A stretch of 41,785 nucleotides of DNA, taken from contig VYCF01000023.1 of the NCBI GenBank assembly GCA_009844085.1, forward strand, positions 1 through 41,785, in the 5' to 3' direction. The stretch is from Gammaproteobacteria bacterium. GTDB taxonomy: Bacteria; Pseudomonadota; Gammaproteobacteria; Pseudomonadales; Pseudohongiellaceae. Of the stretch, positions 8,324 through 16,086 are shown piece by piece (within the stretch, counting starts at the first letter, position 1; each line of letters starts with the position of its first letter). The notes beneath the pieces were generated by a model. The model was not told the origin of the DNA, made no database searches, and saw only the letters and a list, made by a program, of their open reading frames with translations. The translations under genes were made by a program, and so were the position numbers.

Positions 8324-8800
8324 ATGAAAAAGTTTCTGCTAGTGCTGGCAGGTTTTATCGCTACGAGCATGTTCTACGTGGTGTCGGCGCAGGACGAACC
8401 CACTCCCGAACAGATGGCCGCAGGCGCCACGACCGACAGACAGGCGGTGTTCAAATTGCTTCGCTTCAACATTGGCCCCATTCTCGCCATGACCCAGGGC
8501 GCGCCGTTCGATGCCGAACTGGCCGAGCGCAATGGCCGCCGCATCGCCGCCATCGCGCCGATGATTCCCGAAGTGCTCGGCGCCATGGATACTCGCGGCT
8601 ACGATGTCGAAACCGCGGCGCTCGACCTGGTCTGGGACAACCTGGACGACATCCAGATCAAGGCCCAGGCTCTCATCTCCGCGGCTAACGAGTTTTCCGA
8701 CGTAGCCTCCGGCGGCGACATGGCTTCCACCCTGGGCGCAGTACGCACCCTCGGCGGCGCCTGCGGCAACTGCCACGAAACCTACCGCGCAGACGACTGA
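8324..8800 (+). CDS. Cytochrome c'-like class II cytochrome c, periplasmic
   Basis: A 158-residue protein with a clear signal peptide (KKFLLVLAGFIATSMFYVVSA, then QDE). It has the four-helix class II layout with a single C-terminal heme-binding motif CGNCH near the end (CGNCHETYR), as in cytochrome c'. The start at 8324 is preferred over the one at 8303 because AGGAGA lies about 10 bases before it. Family members bind NO or buffer electrons in the periplasm. The gene stands alone after the ABC pair. A hairpin follows, but its T-tract serves the opposite strand. Confidence 0.9.
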   Translation: MKKFLLVLAGFIATSMFYVVSAQDEPTPEQMAAGATTDRQAVFKLLRFNIGPILAMTQGAPFDAELAERNGRRIAAIAPMIPEVLGAMDTRGYDVETAALDLVWDNLDDIQIKAQALISAANEFSDVASGGDMASTLGAVRTLGGACGNCHETYRADD

Positions 8801-8802
8801 CG

Positions 8803-8830
8803 AAAAAATGCGCCGGCTCACGCCGGCGCA
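8803..8830 (-). terminator. Intrinsic terminator of the 8849-9010 peptide gene
   Basis: Perfect 9-bp stem TGCGCCGGC (8809-8817) / GCCGGCGCA (8822-8830) with a 4-base loop. Read on the minus strand the stem is followed directly by TTTTTT (8808-8803), the standard rho-independent arrangement. The stem begins 19 bases after the stop of the small minus-strand gene. On the plus strand only AAAA follows, so it is oriented for the minus strand, though the hairpin also lies just after the cytochrome gene. Confidence 0.8.
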
Positions 8831-8848
8831 AAACCCCGATCGCAATCG

Positions 8849-9010
8849 TCAACTCGGTGAGAAGCCCGGCAAGCTGAACCACGGCTCCACCGGCGTCCCG
8901 AAGGTCACCGTCAGCGGATTGACCGAATTCCAGGACGGCAGCGCGGCCGGCGCGATTTGCGGGTATCCGCCTGCAATCATGCCCATTTCTTTCTCGCTCA
9001 GTTCTCTCAT
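8849..9010 (-). CDS. Double-glycine-leader peptide (bacteriocin-like precursor), 53 residues
   Basis: A short gene that is easily missed. The ATG at 9010 has a strong AAGGAGAT ribosome-binding site 6 bases upstream, and the stop at 8849 is followed by a canonical intrinsic terminator. The leader MRELSEKEMGMIAGG fits the double-glycine (bacteriocin-type) signal pattern: a Leu-Ser-x-x-Glu stretch, hydrophobic residues at -12, -7 and -4 or so, and Gly-Gly before the cut. The predicted 38-residue core begins YPQIAPAALPSWNS, contains eight Pro and two Trp (residues 27 and 44), no Cys and no Lys, and ends GFSPS. Such leaders are usually cut by C39-type peptidase transporters. None is present in the window. 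It could be a class II microcin-like peptide or a substrate for modification; both are inference. Confidence 0.7.
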   Translation of the reverse strand: MRELSEKEMGMIAGGYPQIAPAALPSWNSVNPLTVTFGTPVEPWFSLPGFSPS

Positions 9011-9104
9011 GTCTATCTCCTTTGCAGTTGAAATGAATCTTGCGGAGTAAACATAGGCGCGATGGGAAGGAAGTGCGTAGTTTCGGCGGGAAATTCTCCG
9101 GCGC

Positions 9105-9422
9105 TCAGGAGCGGACCGGCGGGGCGCCCTTTCGGGGGCGCGTCCGGTAGCGCCGCCAATAGGCGATGAAGGTAACGAGCCAGCCGATCAGAAAGGTGGC
9201 CGCCACCATCAGTACGGTTCGCACGAGGGTCTCCCAGGCATCGTAGTTGGCGGCGACCCCGCCGCCGACGAAGCTCATCAGGAACACGAAATAGAGCAGT
9301 ACGAGGTTGCTCTGGAAACCGACGTATTCGCCGGTGCGGCGGCGCCACATGGCTTGCGGGATCAGCGAAGCGGCGAAGCAAGTGGCGACGATGGTTTGCA
9401 GCAGAACTGTATCGGTCGGCAT
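9105..9422 (-). CDS. Small three-helix membrane protein, PQ-loop/SemiSWEET-like
   Basis: A 105-residue protein with three hydrophobic segments (TVLLQTIVATCFAASLIPQ, then NLVLLYFVFLMSFVGGGVA, then VLMVAATFLIGWLVTFIAYW) and a basic C-terminus. The Pro-Gln pair at the end of helix 1 followed by a basic loop recalls single PQ-loop proteins and SemiSWEETs, which dimerise to move small solutes. The match is partial. The start at 9422 is supported by GGGAGGG. The double-glycine peptide gene lies 94 bases downstream on the same strand. Confidence 0.6.
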   Translation of the reverse strand: MPTDTVLLQTIVATCFAASLIPQAMWRRRTGEYVGFQSNLVLLYFVFLMSFVGGGVAANYDAWETLVRTVLMVAATFLIGWLVTFIAYWRRYRTRPRKGAPPVRS

Positions 9423-9516
9423 TTTTCCCTCCCTGTGATGGCGGCCCGCCTGGCCGCCGGTCTCCATATAAGCCTAGTCGCCTGTCGCGGTTCCCGCTAA
9501 ATTTCGCGCGAAGAAA

Positions 9517-10395
9517 TCAGTCTTCCTGCCGGTGGCGGGTAAAGAACGCCGCCAGGGCGTCGCGATCCTCGTCGCTCAGCCGGCTCGTGTTGAACTCGAT
9601 GACCTCGTTCATGTCGCCGCCGACGAATTCGCCGTCGGGCTTGAGGCCGATCAGAAGAAACAGGTCGAAATTGTCGAAAGTCCATTCTTCGAGCGCCGCC
9701 GCGTCGATCGCCTCCACCGTGTCCTCGCCGAGTTCGGCGCCGGCGAATTCGCGGTTGCCGATGGGAATTCCCAGGCTGTTGCGCGGCGTATGGCATTCGC
9801 CGCAATGGCCGAGGTTGCGCGCCAGGTAAGCGCCGCGCTCGACCAGTTCGTCCCCTGATTCTTCCGCTGGTGGCCTGAAAAAGCCCGCCAGCAGATTCCA
9901 GCCGCCCATCGCAGGGCGAATCAGCCACCAGGGCACCTCGTGCGCCGGGGCTTCGAAACGCACCGGCTCCAGCGTCATCAGCCAGGATCCCATCGCCACC
10001 ACGTCTTCATCCGTCAGGCCGGCGTAGGACCGGTATGGAAACGACGGGAAATAGAACCCACCAGTCGGACTTCGGCCATGTCTCATGGCGCGCGCGAACT
10101 CCCCGGCATTCCAGCCGCCGATGCCGGTCGCGGCATCGGGCGTGATATTCGGCACATAAAAGGTGCCGAAATCGGACTCGAGCCCGAGGCCGCCGCTGAA
10201 CGCCTCTTCGTTCTCGACGCCGCGATGGCAACTGATGCAGCCTCCGGCGCTCACCAGGTATTCCCCGCGGGCCAGGGTTTCCTCGTCATCGGAAAATTCA
10301 AGCTCGCCCGAAATCGACGGCGGCACGAACAGAATCACCGCCACCAACGCCAGGGAAGCCGCAACCAGCACCCATATCCAAATGTTCGATTTCAT
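9517..10395 (-). CDS. Membrane-anchored diheme cytochrome c
   Basis: A 292-residue protein with an N-terminal membrane anchor (IWIWVLVAASLALVAVILFV) and two class I heme-binding motifs, CISCH near residue 57 and CGECH near residue 188. Each domain has the FARAMRHGRSP-type loop and a distal Met region, as in the cytochrome subunits of membrane-bound alcohol or gluconate dehydrogenases. No dehydrogenase partner is adjacent, so the electron donor is unknown. The start at 10395 was chosen because the open frame upstream encodes an implausible extension. The next protein-coding gene is divergent. Confidence 0.9.
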   Translation of the reverse strand: MKSNIWIWVLVAASLALVAVILFVPPSISGELEFSDDEETLARGEYLVSAGGCISCHRGVENEEAFSGGLGLESDFGTFYVPNITPDAATGIGGWNAGEFARAMRHGRSPTGGFYFPSFPYRSYAGLTDEDVVAMGSWLMTLEPVRFEAPAHEVPWWLIRPAMGGWNLLAGFFRPPAEESGDELVERGAYLARNLGHCGECHTPRNSLGIPIGNREFAGAELGEDTVEAIDAAALEEWTFDNFDLFLLIGLKPDGEFVGGDMNEVIEFNTSRLSDEDRDALAAFFTRHRQED

Positions 10396-10508
10396 CAGAC
10401 CAGTCCCGTCAACATTTCCTTGCAGAAAATTCGCCCCGATTCTAGGGCTTTTCGCGGGAACTGGTCTATATGGTTTCCACACCGAAACAAAACCCTGGAG
10501 GCCAGGTC

Positions 10509-10793
10509 ATGAAAACCGCCATGAAAACCCTTTTGCGGCTGAGTGGAATACTGCTCATGCTCACAGCCGGATCGAGCGCCGCGGCGTCCGGCGCAATCGA
10601 ACGATTCAGCAATGATCGAAGTCAGGATGAAGACCTGATTTTGCTTGAAGGCGACCGGGATCCGGCCATCTGCCGTTATCGCTCGCTCGCAGGAAACTGT
10701 GTGCGGCCGATGTTGACCGATCCGTCGGACTGCCTGATCGTGAAGTCGTCGAAAGCCGGAAGCCCAATAAAGCGGAGAAATCGGGTATGGTGA
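10509..10793 (+). CDS. Small secreted protein, unknown
   Basis: A 94-residue protein with a Sec signal peptide (LLRLSGILLMLTAGSSAAASG). The mature part is short, polar, and has three Cys (in ICRYRSLAGNCVRP and PSDCLIV). A GGAGG ribosome-binding site lies 7 bases upstream of the ATG. It ends 6 bases before the matrixin-like protease gene, so the two are almost certainly one transcript. A propeptide-like or inhibitor-like role for the protease is possible but purely inferred from context. Confidence 0.55.
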   Translation: MKTAMKTLLRLSGILLMLTAGSSAAASGAIERFSNDRSQDEDLILLEGDRDPAICRYRSLAGNCVRPMLTDPSDCLIVKSSKAGSPIKRRNRVW

Positions 10794-10799
10794 CAGGGT

Positions 10800-11909
10800 A
10801 TGAACTTGCCGGGAGCCTTGCCGACGCTGCTTCTTGCCTGCTGCCTCATATGCGGCCAGGCGCAGGCGTTCGAGCTGAGTTTTCCCGCTCCGCTGCGTAA
10901 CAACAGTCATACCTATTATGCGCATTTGCCGGGGACACAACCCGATGGCCTCAGCTTCTTCGAGGGCTTCATCCGCTCGCTGACGGTGTGGATGGACGCA
11001 TCGGGCAATATCAGGCTTTCGGCGATAGACGAAGAACGCGAGGTCTGCAGTGACGCAGGCCAGGGCAGCACCCAGAACGGCGTCAACACGGCCTCGTTCG
11101 CCGACGATCTTTGCGGCGACAACAGCTATTTCAGCGGTTCGACAATCGCCGAAGCCCTGACCCAGACATCCTGGAATCCCTCCGCGATTATCGAAAGCGA
11201 CATCGTGTTCAACGGCAATCGCAAACGGCAGTTCGAGTCCCTGGACCATCATTTTCATCATGTCGCCGTTCACGAAATCGGTCACACCCTCGGCTTAGGG
11301 CATAGCGCGGTGCGTGCGTCGATCATGGTGGCGCGATTGTCCCAGGGCCGGCGTGATCCGGTGCTTTCCATCGACGACCTTTGCGCGCTGGCCATGCGCT
11401 ATGGCAGCCCCGAGGATTGTCCCATCCTGCTCGGCGAAGGACTCTCCACCAGTGGCTTGCCCACGGACGCGGAATTCGTCGGCGGCGCCACCGACGATAG
11501 CGGCTGGACTTTCCGTGAGCGGTTCGCACCGTCCGACCGGATCACGATCTACGGCACCGTAGTCAAGGACCGCACCCACGCCTTTCGCCGCGGCGACTTG
11601 CACGTAGTCGCCTCGACCGAAGACGGCGTGCTGTTCGCGCGCCATGCCGACGGCAACTTCCATCCGCTCGAAGACCCGGAGAACATTCCCTCGGCCGGTG
11701 AACTCGATGTCGATCTCTACGCCCAGGACCTGGTGATCATGGGGACGCGGCATCCGGACAGGGAGCCTTCCGTCGGCCCCCTGATCGGAACGGTGTACCA
11801 GTTGGTTGGGCAGACGATCTACTTCTACCTTGCCTATTCGCTCAAGGATCGGCCCGGCGAGTATTACTACGGCAGCGAGCCGATCCGGGTGAGCTGGCCG
11901 TCCGGGTAG
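10800..11909 (+). CDS. Secreted matrixin-like (M10-type) zinc metalloprotease
   Basis: A 369-residue protein with a signal peptide (TLLLACCLICGQAQA). The extended zinc motif HEIGHTLGLGH (about residues 158-168) carries the three His and catalytic Glu of the metzincins, and a Met-turn-like segment (ASIMVARL) follows at the expected distance. A C-terminal beta-rich region of about 160 residues after the catalytic domain has no recognised family. No C-terminal RTX repeats are present, so it is not a serralysin. Export by Sec to the periplasm or beyond is likely. It follows a small secreted protein gene by 6 bases. Confidence 0.85.
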   Translation: MNLPGALPTLLLACCLICGQAQAFELSFPAPLRNNSHTYYAHLPGTQPDGLSFFEGFIRSLTVWMDASGNIRLSAIDEEREVCSDAGQGSTQNGVNTASFADDLCGDNSYFSGSTIAEALTQTSWNPSAIIESDIVFNGNRKRQFESLDHHFHHVAVHEIGHTLGLGHSAVRASIMVARLSQGRRDPVLSIDDLCALAMRYGSPEDCPILLGEGLSTSGLPTDAEFVGGATDDSGWTFRERFAPSDRITIYGTVVKDRTHAFRRGDLHVVASTEDGVLFARHADGNFHPLEDPENIPSAGELDVDLYAQDLVIMGTRHPDREPSVGPLIGTVYQLVGQTIYFYLAYSLKDRPGEYYYGSEPIRVSWPSG

Positions 11910-11919
11910 CCGGCGGCGC

Positions 11920-12855
11920 TCAGGGCGGGGATATAACCAGCCGGAAACCGATGCCGGGATTGCGCACGCCCGGGTCCACCGCTCCGCGTACGGCCGCGCG
12001 CACGTTGTTGGCGGTATCGGCCCAGGAACCGCCGCGCATCACGAACAGGGCGTCCGCATCGAGCGCCGGTTCGGCGGCGGGGTCGATGGGATAGCTTTGC
12101 AAGGGACTGTTCGTCATCTCCCAGACATTTCCCCCCATGTCCGCGAGCCCGTAACTGCATTGCGGGCAGGCGCCGGCGGTGACTTCGCGCGGACTCCCGC
12201 CGCCGAAATTGGCGTTACTGGCGCCCGGGTCCGAGCCCCAGGGGAAAATGCGGCCGTCGACTCCCCGCGCGGCTTTCTCCCATTGCGCTTCCGAAGGCAA
12301 GGTGACCCGCCAGCCGGAATCGAGCGCTTCCCGGATGGCCCGGGGCGTTGCGGGCGAGGTCCGCATTTGTTCTTCAAGCCAACGCCCGTATGCCAGGGCT
12401 TCGGGCCAGGTCACGCCGGTCACCGGATACGCTGGCGCGCCGTCGCGCGGCGCTGCCCGGCCGCCCGATTGCGCCGCGAAGACATTGAACTGCGCCATGG
12501 TGACTTCGTATCTGCCGATGTAATAGGCAGGCAATTCCGGATTGCCCTGCCTTCTGGCCGCGGACCAGCGCTCGTTTTCATAAGCCATCGGGTCCTGCAG
12601 CGGATTGCTGCCCATGACGAAGGCCCCGGCCGGCACTTCGACGAAACCGAGCATGGCCTCGTCGGGCAGCAGCCAGGCGTCGTCGCGGAAGCCTTCGAGG
12701 CCGGTTGTCGGCGCCGCGCCTGTGCCCGATTCGGGAGCGGGCGCATTGCGATACAACCAGAAAAAGACGAAAGCGACGATCAAGGTCAGCAGCATGAAGC
12801 CGGTACGGCGGCTGCCCGAAGCCGGTGCGCCTCCCTCTGCGGGCGCCGTGCTCAT
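11920..12855 (-). CDS. Membrane-anchored SUMF1/FGE-domain protein
   Basis: A 311-residue protein with an N-terminal transmembrane segment (FMLLTLIVAFVFFWLY) and a periplasmic formylglycine-generating-enzyme-like domain: VPAGAFVMGS, YEVTMAQF, PVTGVTWPEALAYGRWL, RVTLPSEAQWEKAARG, FPWG, DMGGNVWEMT, VMRGGSW and GFRLV. Most bacterial members are not true FGEs but bind ligands or assist other proteins. No sulfatase is nearby. Its start overlaps the stop of the upstream membrane-protein gene as ATGA, so the two are coupled and probably act together. Confidence 0.9.
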   Translation of the reverse strand: MSTAPAEGGAPASGSRRTGFMLLTLIVAFVFFWLYRNAPAPESGTGAAPTTGLEGFRDDAWLLPDEAMLGFVEVPAGAFVMGSNPLQDPMAYENERWSAARRQGNPELPAYYIGRYEVTMAQFNVFAAQSGGRAAPRDGAPAYPVTGVTWPEALAYGRWLEEQMRTSPATPRAIREALDSGWRVTLPSEAQWEKAARGVDGRIFPWGSDPGASNANFGGGSPREVTAGACPQCSYGLADMGGNVWEMTNSPLQSYPIDPAAEPALDADALFVMRGGSWADTANNVRAAVRGAVDPGVRNPGIGFRLVISPP

Positions 12856-14405
12856 GAACTTCCCTCTTCGCAGGCGAATTGCCAGTCGTGCTCGCAGGCG
12901 CGCCGGTACAGGTCGGCCGGCGGCATTTCCATCAGGTTGAGCCCGCCTTCGCGCAGCAGCAGGCGCAGGTCGAGATCGCCCGGCGGAGGCCGGTACATGG
13001 CATCGGTACGCAACAGATTCCGGCAGGCCGCCATGGACTTCAGTTCACAGGCGCGGGAGAAGAATCCCAGCGAAAGCTCCGCGTCGGCATCGGTGATGCG
13101 CCCTTCGCGGTAATGCGCGCCGAGTTCATTGCAGGCCCAGGCCGAATTGTCGCCGCAATACGTGGCTTGCAATTGCAGCAGTCGGCCGCAGGCGTTCGGC
13201 AGCGATTCGGCGCAGGCCTGCTCCCAGAAGGGTACGCTGTCGCCCGTATGCCGGCTGTCGGTCTTGCCGGCGAAGGAAGCGCCCGCGAACACCGCGATCC
13301 ATAGCGCCATATGCGCCACGTTGGCCCGCGCCGGATTCCAGCCCCGCTTCCACATCAGGGCCCAGGATTCCGAAGGAATCGATTTCACTGCCCGGTCGAT
13401 GGCGATCACGCAGAGATTGAGCAGGGGCACGCACAGCAACTTGTCGTAGAAAGTCGGCGCGCCGAGCGCGCCAAGCAAGGTATACAGGCCGAACACCCCC
13501 AGGCCGTAAAGAACGCCGAACAAGGCCTTGCCGAGCGGCGTGCGCGGTGAGGTCGAAGGATCGGTCACGAGCAGATGCAGGCCGAGAAAGACCGCCGCGG
13601 GAATTTCCGAATCGATGAAATAGGGCACGCCCGTCAGCGCGAAATACAGCGCGCTCATCACGAACAGCGAGATCGCCGCCATGCCCGCCACCAGGGTGAT
13701 CGAGAAGAAATACATCACCACCAGGCCGGCCAGGAAGAGGAAAGTGTAGATGTTCGGCGCCAGCGTCAGCGTCGACGCGATTTCCTGTCCCCAGGTCAAT
13801 TGCGTCGTGCCCGTGACGATCAGCGCGAGCGAAAACAGGCCGAGCGCGAAAGCCGAAGGATTGAAGATGTGCACGTTGCGGCCGTCCCGCATCCAGCGGA
13901 CGTATTCCTTGCCCATGAAGCCCGCCGCGAGCATCAAGTATTGCAGGTAGAACCAGTCGTCGCGAAACCAGAGAAACAGGTTGATGCTGAAAATGATCGG
14001 AAATGGTCCGAAGCCGAACAGGTACTCCCGCTTGCGCGACCAGGCGAGCAACATGTCGAAGCCGTAAGCGAACAACAATTGCGCGCCGAGCAGCCAGAAG
14101 TGATCGTAGACCGGGCTCCAGTAGTAGCCCCAATACAGAAAGACGCTGCTTTGCACCAGCGCCTGCACATAATGCTGCGGCCGCAGCAGGATCCGGACCC
14201 CCGGATACTCCCCGCTCCGCTGAAAACCGATCCACTGCCAGCCCAGCCAGAGCAACAGCACCGCCGCCGCCCCCAGGGTCGACGCGAGCAGCACCTCGTT
14301 CCCTTGCACCCGCCCCACAAGACTCAGCAGCAGCAAGCCGCCCGCCGCCGCCCCCGGCAGCGCAAGCACCTTCTCCCCCGCAATGCTCCCGGCTGTTTCC
14401 GCCAC
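12852..14405 (-). CDS. NqrB/RnfD-like polytopic membrane protein with C-terminal Sel1-like repeats
   Basis: A protein of about 517 residues. The first 380 residues hold about ten hydrophobic segments, with the motif VTDPSTSPRTPLGKALFGVLYG, the signature of the NQR2/RnfD/RnfE family, whose Ser/Thr region carries covalent FMN in NqrB and RnfD. The last 130 residues contain Cys-bearing Sel1-like repeats (WEQACAESLPNACGRL, FSRACELKSMAACRNL, YRRACEHDWQFACEE). No other Rnf or Nqr subunits are nearby, so it is a stand-alone variant. The frame is open to an ATG at 14558, but that ATG lacks a ribosome-binding site and its first codons lie inside operator-like repeats. I prefer the GTG at 14405 behind GGAGTGG. 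The start remains uncertain. Confidence 0.75.
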   Translation of the reverse strand: MAETAGSIAGEKVLALPGAAAGGLLLLSLVGRVQGNEVLLASTLGAAAVLLLWLGWQWIGFQRSGEYPGVRILLRPQHYVQALVQSSVFLYWGYYWSPVYDHFWLLGAQLLFAYGFDMLLAWSRKREYLFGFGPFPIIFSINLFLWFRDDWFYLQYLMLAAGFMGKEYVRWMRDGRNVHIFNPSAFALGLFSLALIVTGTTQLTWGQEIASTLTLAPNIYTFLFLAGLVVMYFFSITLVAGMAAISLFVMSALYFALTGVPYFIDSEIPAAVFLGLHLLVTDPSTSPRTPLGKALFGVLYGLGVFGLYTLLGALGAPTFYDKLLCVPLLNLCVIAIDRAVKSIPSESWALMWKRGWNPARANVAHMALWIAVFAGASFAGKTDSRHTGDSVPFWEQACAESLPNACGRLLQLQATYCGDNSAWACNELGAHYREGRITDADAELSLGFFSRACELKSMAACRNLLRTDAMYRPPPGDLDLRLLLREGGLNLMEMPPADLYRRACEHDWQFACEEGSS

Positions 14406-14502
14406 TACGACTACCACTCCAGACAGGCGAATCAAGCATAAACCACGCGCCCGGCCCGCAACAAATTCTTGATAATTGGACGCAACCAGCGTAGTTTTTG
14501 CT

Positions 14503-14548
14503 GTTTGTAAACAAACTGTAGACAAATCGAAAACAAACTGAAGACAAA
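14503..14548. promoter_or_regulatory. Two 18-bp direct repeats with 22-bp period plus inverted half-sites
   Basis: AAACAAACTGTAGACAAA (14509-14526) and AAACAAACTGAAGACAAA (14531-14548) differ at one base and are separated by TCGA, so the period is 22 bp, two helical turns. The first repeat also forms the short inverted repeat GTTTGT-AA-ACAAAC (14503-14516). They lie between two divergent genes, where a dimeric or cooperative regulator could bind. Confidence 0.55.
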
Positions 14549-14590
14549 AGCCAGCCATTTTCGGAAAACAACAGACCCTTGGAGGTTCCC

Positions 14591-15601
14591 ATGACCTGCA
14601 ATTTCACCGGCAAGACGCTCGCCGCCCTCACCGGCAGCCTGCTTTCCTGTCTGGCCCTCGCCCAATCCGGCGAGATTCCGCGCACCGAATACGGCCACCC
14701 CGATTTCCAGGGCACCTATACGTTCCGCACCCTGACGCCCCTGAACAGGCCGGCCGAACTCGAGCACCTCGAAGTGCTCACCGAAGAACAGGCCGCGGAA
14801 TGGGAAGCCTATGAAAACCGCCGTCAGAACCGTGACCTGATCATCGACAGCGTCGGCGGCGCCGGTTATCCCCCGGGCGTCATTTCCTATAACGAATTCT
14901 GGTACGAGCGCGGCAGCGAAACCATCTACGACCGCCGCACCTCGCTGATCTACGATCCCCCTAACGGCCGCATGCCGCCCCTGAACGAAGCCGGCAGGGA
15001 GCGGCGCGCCGCATACCAGGAAATGATCTTCAACAGCGCCGGGCCCGAAGGCCGCACCACCGTCGACCGCTGCATCACCGGGTTCGTCGGCGGACCGCCC
15101 ATGATCCCCGGCTCCTACAACAACAACATGCAGATCGTTCAGACGAAGGACACCGTCATGATCCTGAACGAGATGGTGCATTCGGCCCGGATGATCCGGC
15201 TCGACAGCGAGCATCACACCCGGCAGCTCAAGTGGGAAGGCGACTCCATCGGCTATTGGGACGGCGATGACCTGGTCGTCCACACCCAGCACTTCTATCA
15301 CCACTACAACCTGCGCGGCATGTCCGACCAGGCCGTGGTCGAAGAACGTTTCCGCTACGTCGACGAGAACGTCATCGAATACGATTTCACCGTAACCGAT
15401 CCGCTTTCCTGGGACGTTTCCTGGTCGGCCAAGCTGCCCCTGCGCAGATCGCCCGACCCGGTCTTCGAATACGCCTGCCACGAAGGCAACCACGGCCTGC
15501 ATGGCATCCTGGCCGGCTGGCGCCGTTATGAAGTCATGGGCTTCAATGGCGACGGCTCCCCAAGGGGCACCCAGGGCGACGTAGACACTGAGGAGAACTA
15601 G
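14591..15601 (+). CDS. Secreted protein of unknown function (PDFQGTY-type family)
   Basis: A 336-residue protein with a signal peptide (LAALTGSLLSCLALAQ). The mature N-terminus has GHPDFQGTYTFRTLTPLNRP followed by LTEEQAAEWEAYE, a pattern I associate with a family of secreted proteins of unknown function that is often multi-copy in marine gammaproteobacteria. No catalytic motif is evident. The beta-rich C-terminal half has WEGDSIGYWDGDDLVVHTQHFY and ends acidic. GGAGG lies 5 bases before the chosen ATG. Upstream are the 22-bp-period repeats; a collapsed palindromic repeat follows 12 bases after the stop. Confidence 0.65.
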   Translation: MTCNFTGKTLAALTGSLLSCLALAQSGEIPRTEYGHPDFQGTYTFRTLTPLNRPAELEHLEVLTEEQAAEWEAYENRRQNRDLIIDSVGGAGYPPGVISYNEFWYERGSETIYDRRTSLIYDPPNGRMPPLNEAGRERRAAYQEMIFNSAGPEGRTTVDRCITGFVGGPPMIPGSYNNNMQIVQTKDTVMILNEMVHSARMIRLDSEHHTRQLKWEGDSIGYWDGDDLVVHTQHFYHHYNLRGMSDQAVVEERFRYVDENVIEYDFTVTDPLSWDVSWSAKLPLRRSPDPVFEYACHEGNHGLHGILAGWRRYEVMGFNGDGSPRGTQGDVDTEEN

Positions 15602-15613
15602 GAACCGCAAAGT

Positions 15614-15645
15614 GTGAGTCGCCGACGGCGACGGATCGAAGCCAC
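15614..15645 (+). repeat. Collapsed copy of the palindromic repeat family
   Basis: The 32 bases read GTGAGTCGCC joined directly to GACGGCGACGGATCGAAGC and CAC, that is the outer left end and outer right end of the 140-bp element seen at 35214-35353, with the whole central part and most of both arms missing. It lies just after a plus-strand gene in the same orientation as the full copies. A smaller relic (CGGATCGAAGCCAC) is at 30315-30328. Confidence 0.75.
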
Positions 15646-15657
15646 GAGACTTTCGGA

Positions 15658-16086
15658 ATGGGCCAAAGATTCGCTTCAGCGGCGCTGTTTCTGGCCGCTT
15701 TCGCGGGCAGCGCTCTTGCGGCGGTCGAATCGGTCGAGATCCGCTCGCGGCTCGACCCCAACGCGATCGAGATTACCGGCATCGACGTGCTGTTCCTCTA
15801 TGACGAGGCGACCGCAGCGCGCATTCCCGCAACCAAATCGGCCTGGTACGGCAATCGCAGGACGCTGACGATGGAACTCGGCGAGGCTTTCGACCTGGTC
15901 AGCACTTTCATTCCCCAGGGCTTCGATTCGGCCCGGCTGAACTTGCCTGACCGCGCCGCCGACGCCATTCGCGTGCTCGTTTTCGCCGAACACGGAGCCT
16001 CCGACTCCCCGCCGGTGGACATCACCGAAATGACCAACGTATTGATCGAAATCGACCCCTTCGGCATCCAGGTATCCCGACAATGA
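15658..16086 (+). CDS. Small exported protein, unknown
   Basis: A 142-residue protein with a signal peptide (FASAALFLAAFAGSALA). The mature part is a beta-sandwich-like sequence, with IDVLFLYDEATAARIPATKSAWYGN, then alternating hydrophobic strands (AIRVLVFAEHGA and NVLIEIDPFGIQV). The FLYD...W pattern faintly recalls small periplasmic or lipoprotein components of secretion systems, but no secretion genes are nearby and I do not assign it. Its stop overlaps the start of the peptidase gene (ATGA), so the two are co-translated. Confidence 0.6.
   Translation: MGQRFASAALFLAAFAGSALAAVESVEIRSRLDPNAIEITGIDVLFLYDEATAARIPATKSAWYGNRRTLTMELGEAFDLVSTFIPQGFDSARLNLPDRAADAIRVLVFAEHGASDSPPVDITEMTNVLIEIDPFGIQVSRQ

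Noticed and set aside
8808..9050. A plus-strand open frame of about 80 codons starting in the terminator hairpin.
   Set aside because: It begins in the hairpin, has no ribosome-binding site and is antisense to the better-supported double-glycine peptide gene.
14406..14558. Start of the NqrB/RnfD-like protein at the ATG at 14558.
   Set aside because: No ribosome-binding site, and the extra 51 codons would translate the direct repeats. Kept as an alternative but not used.
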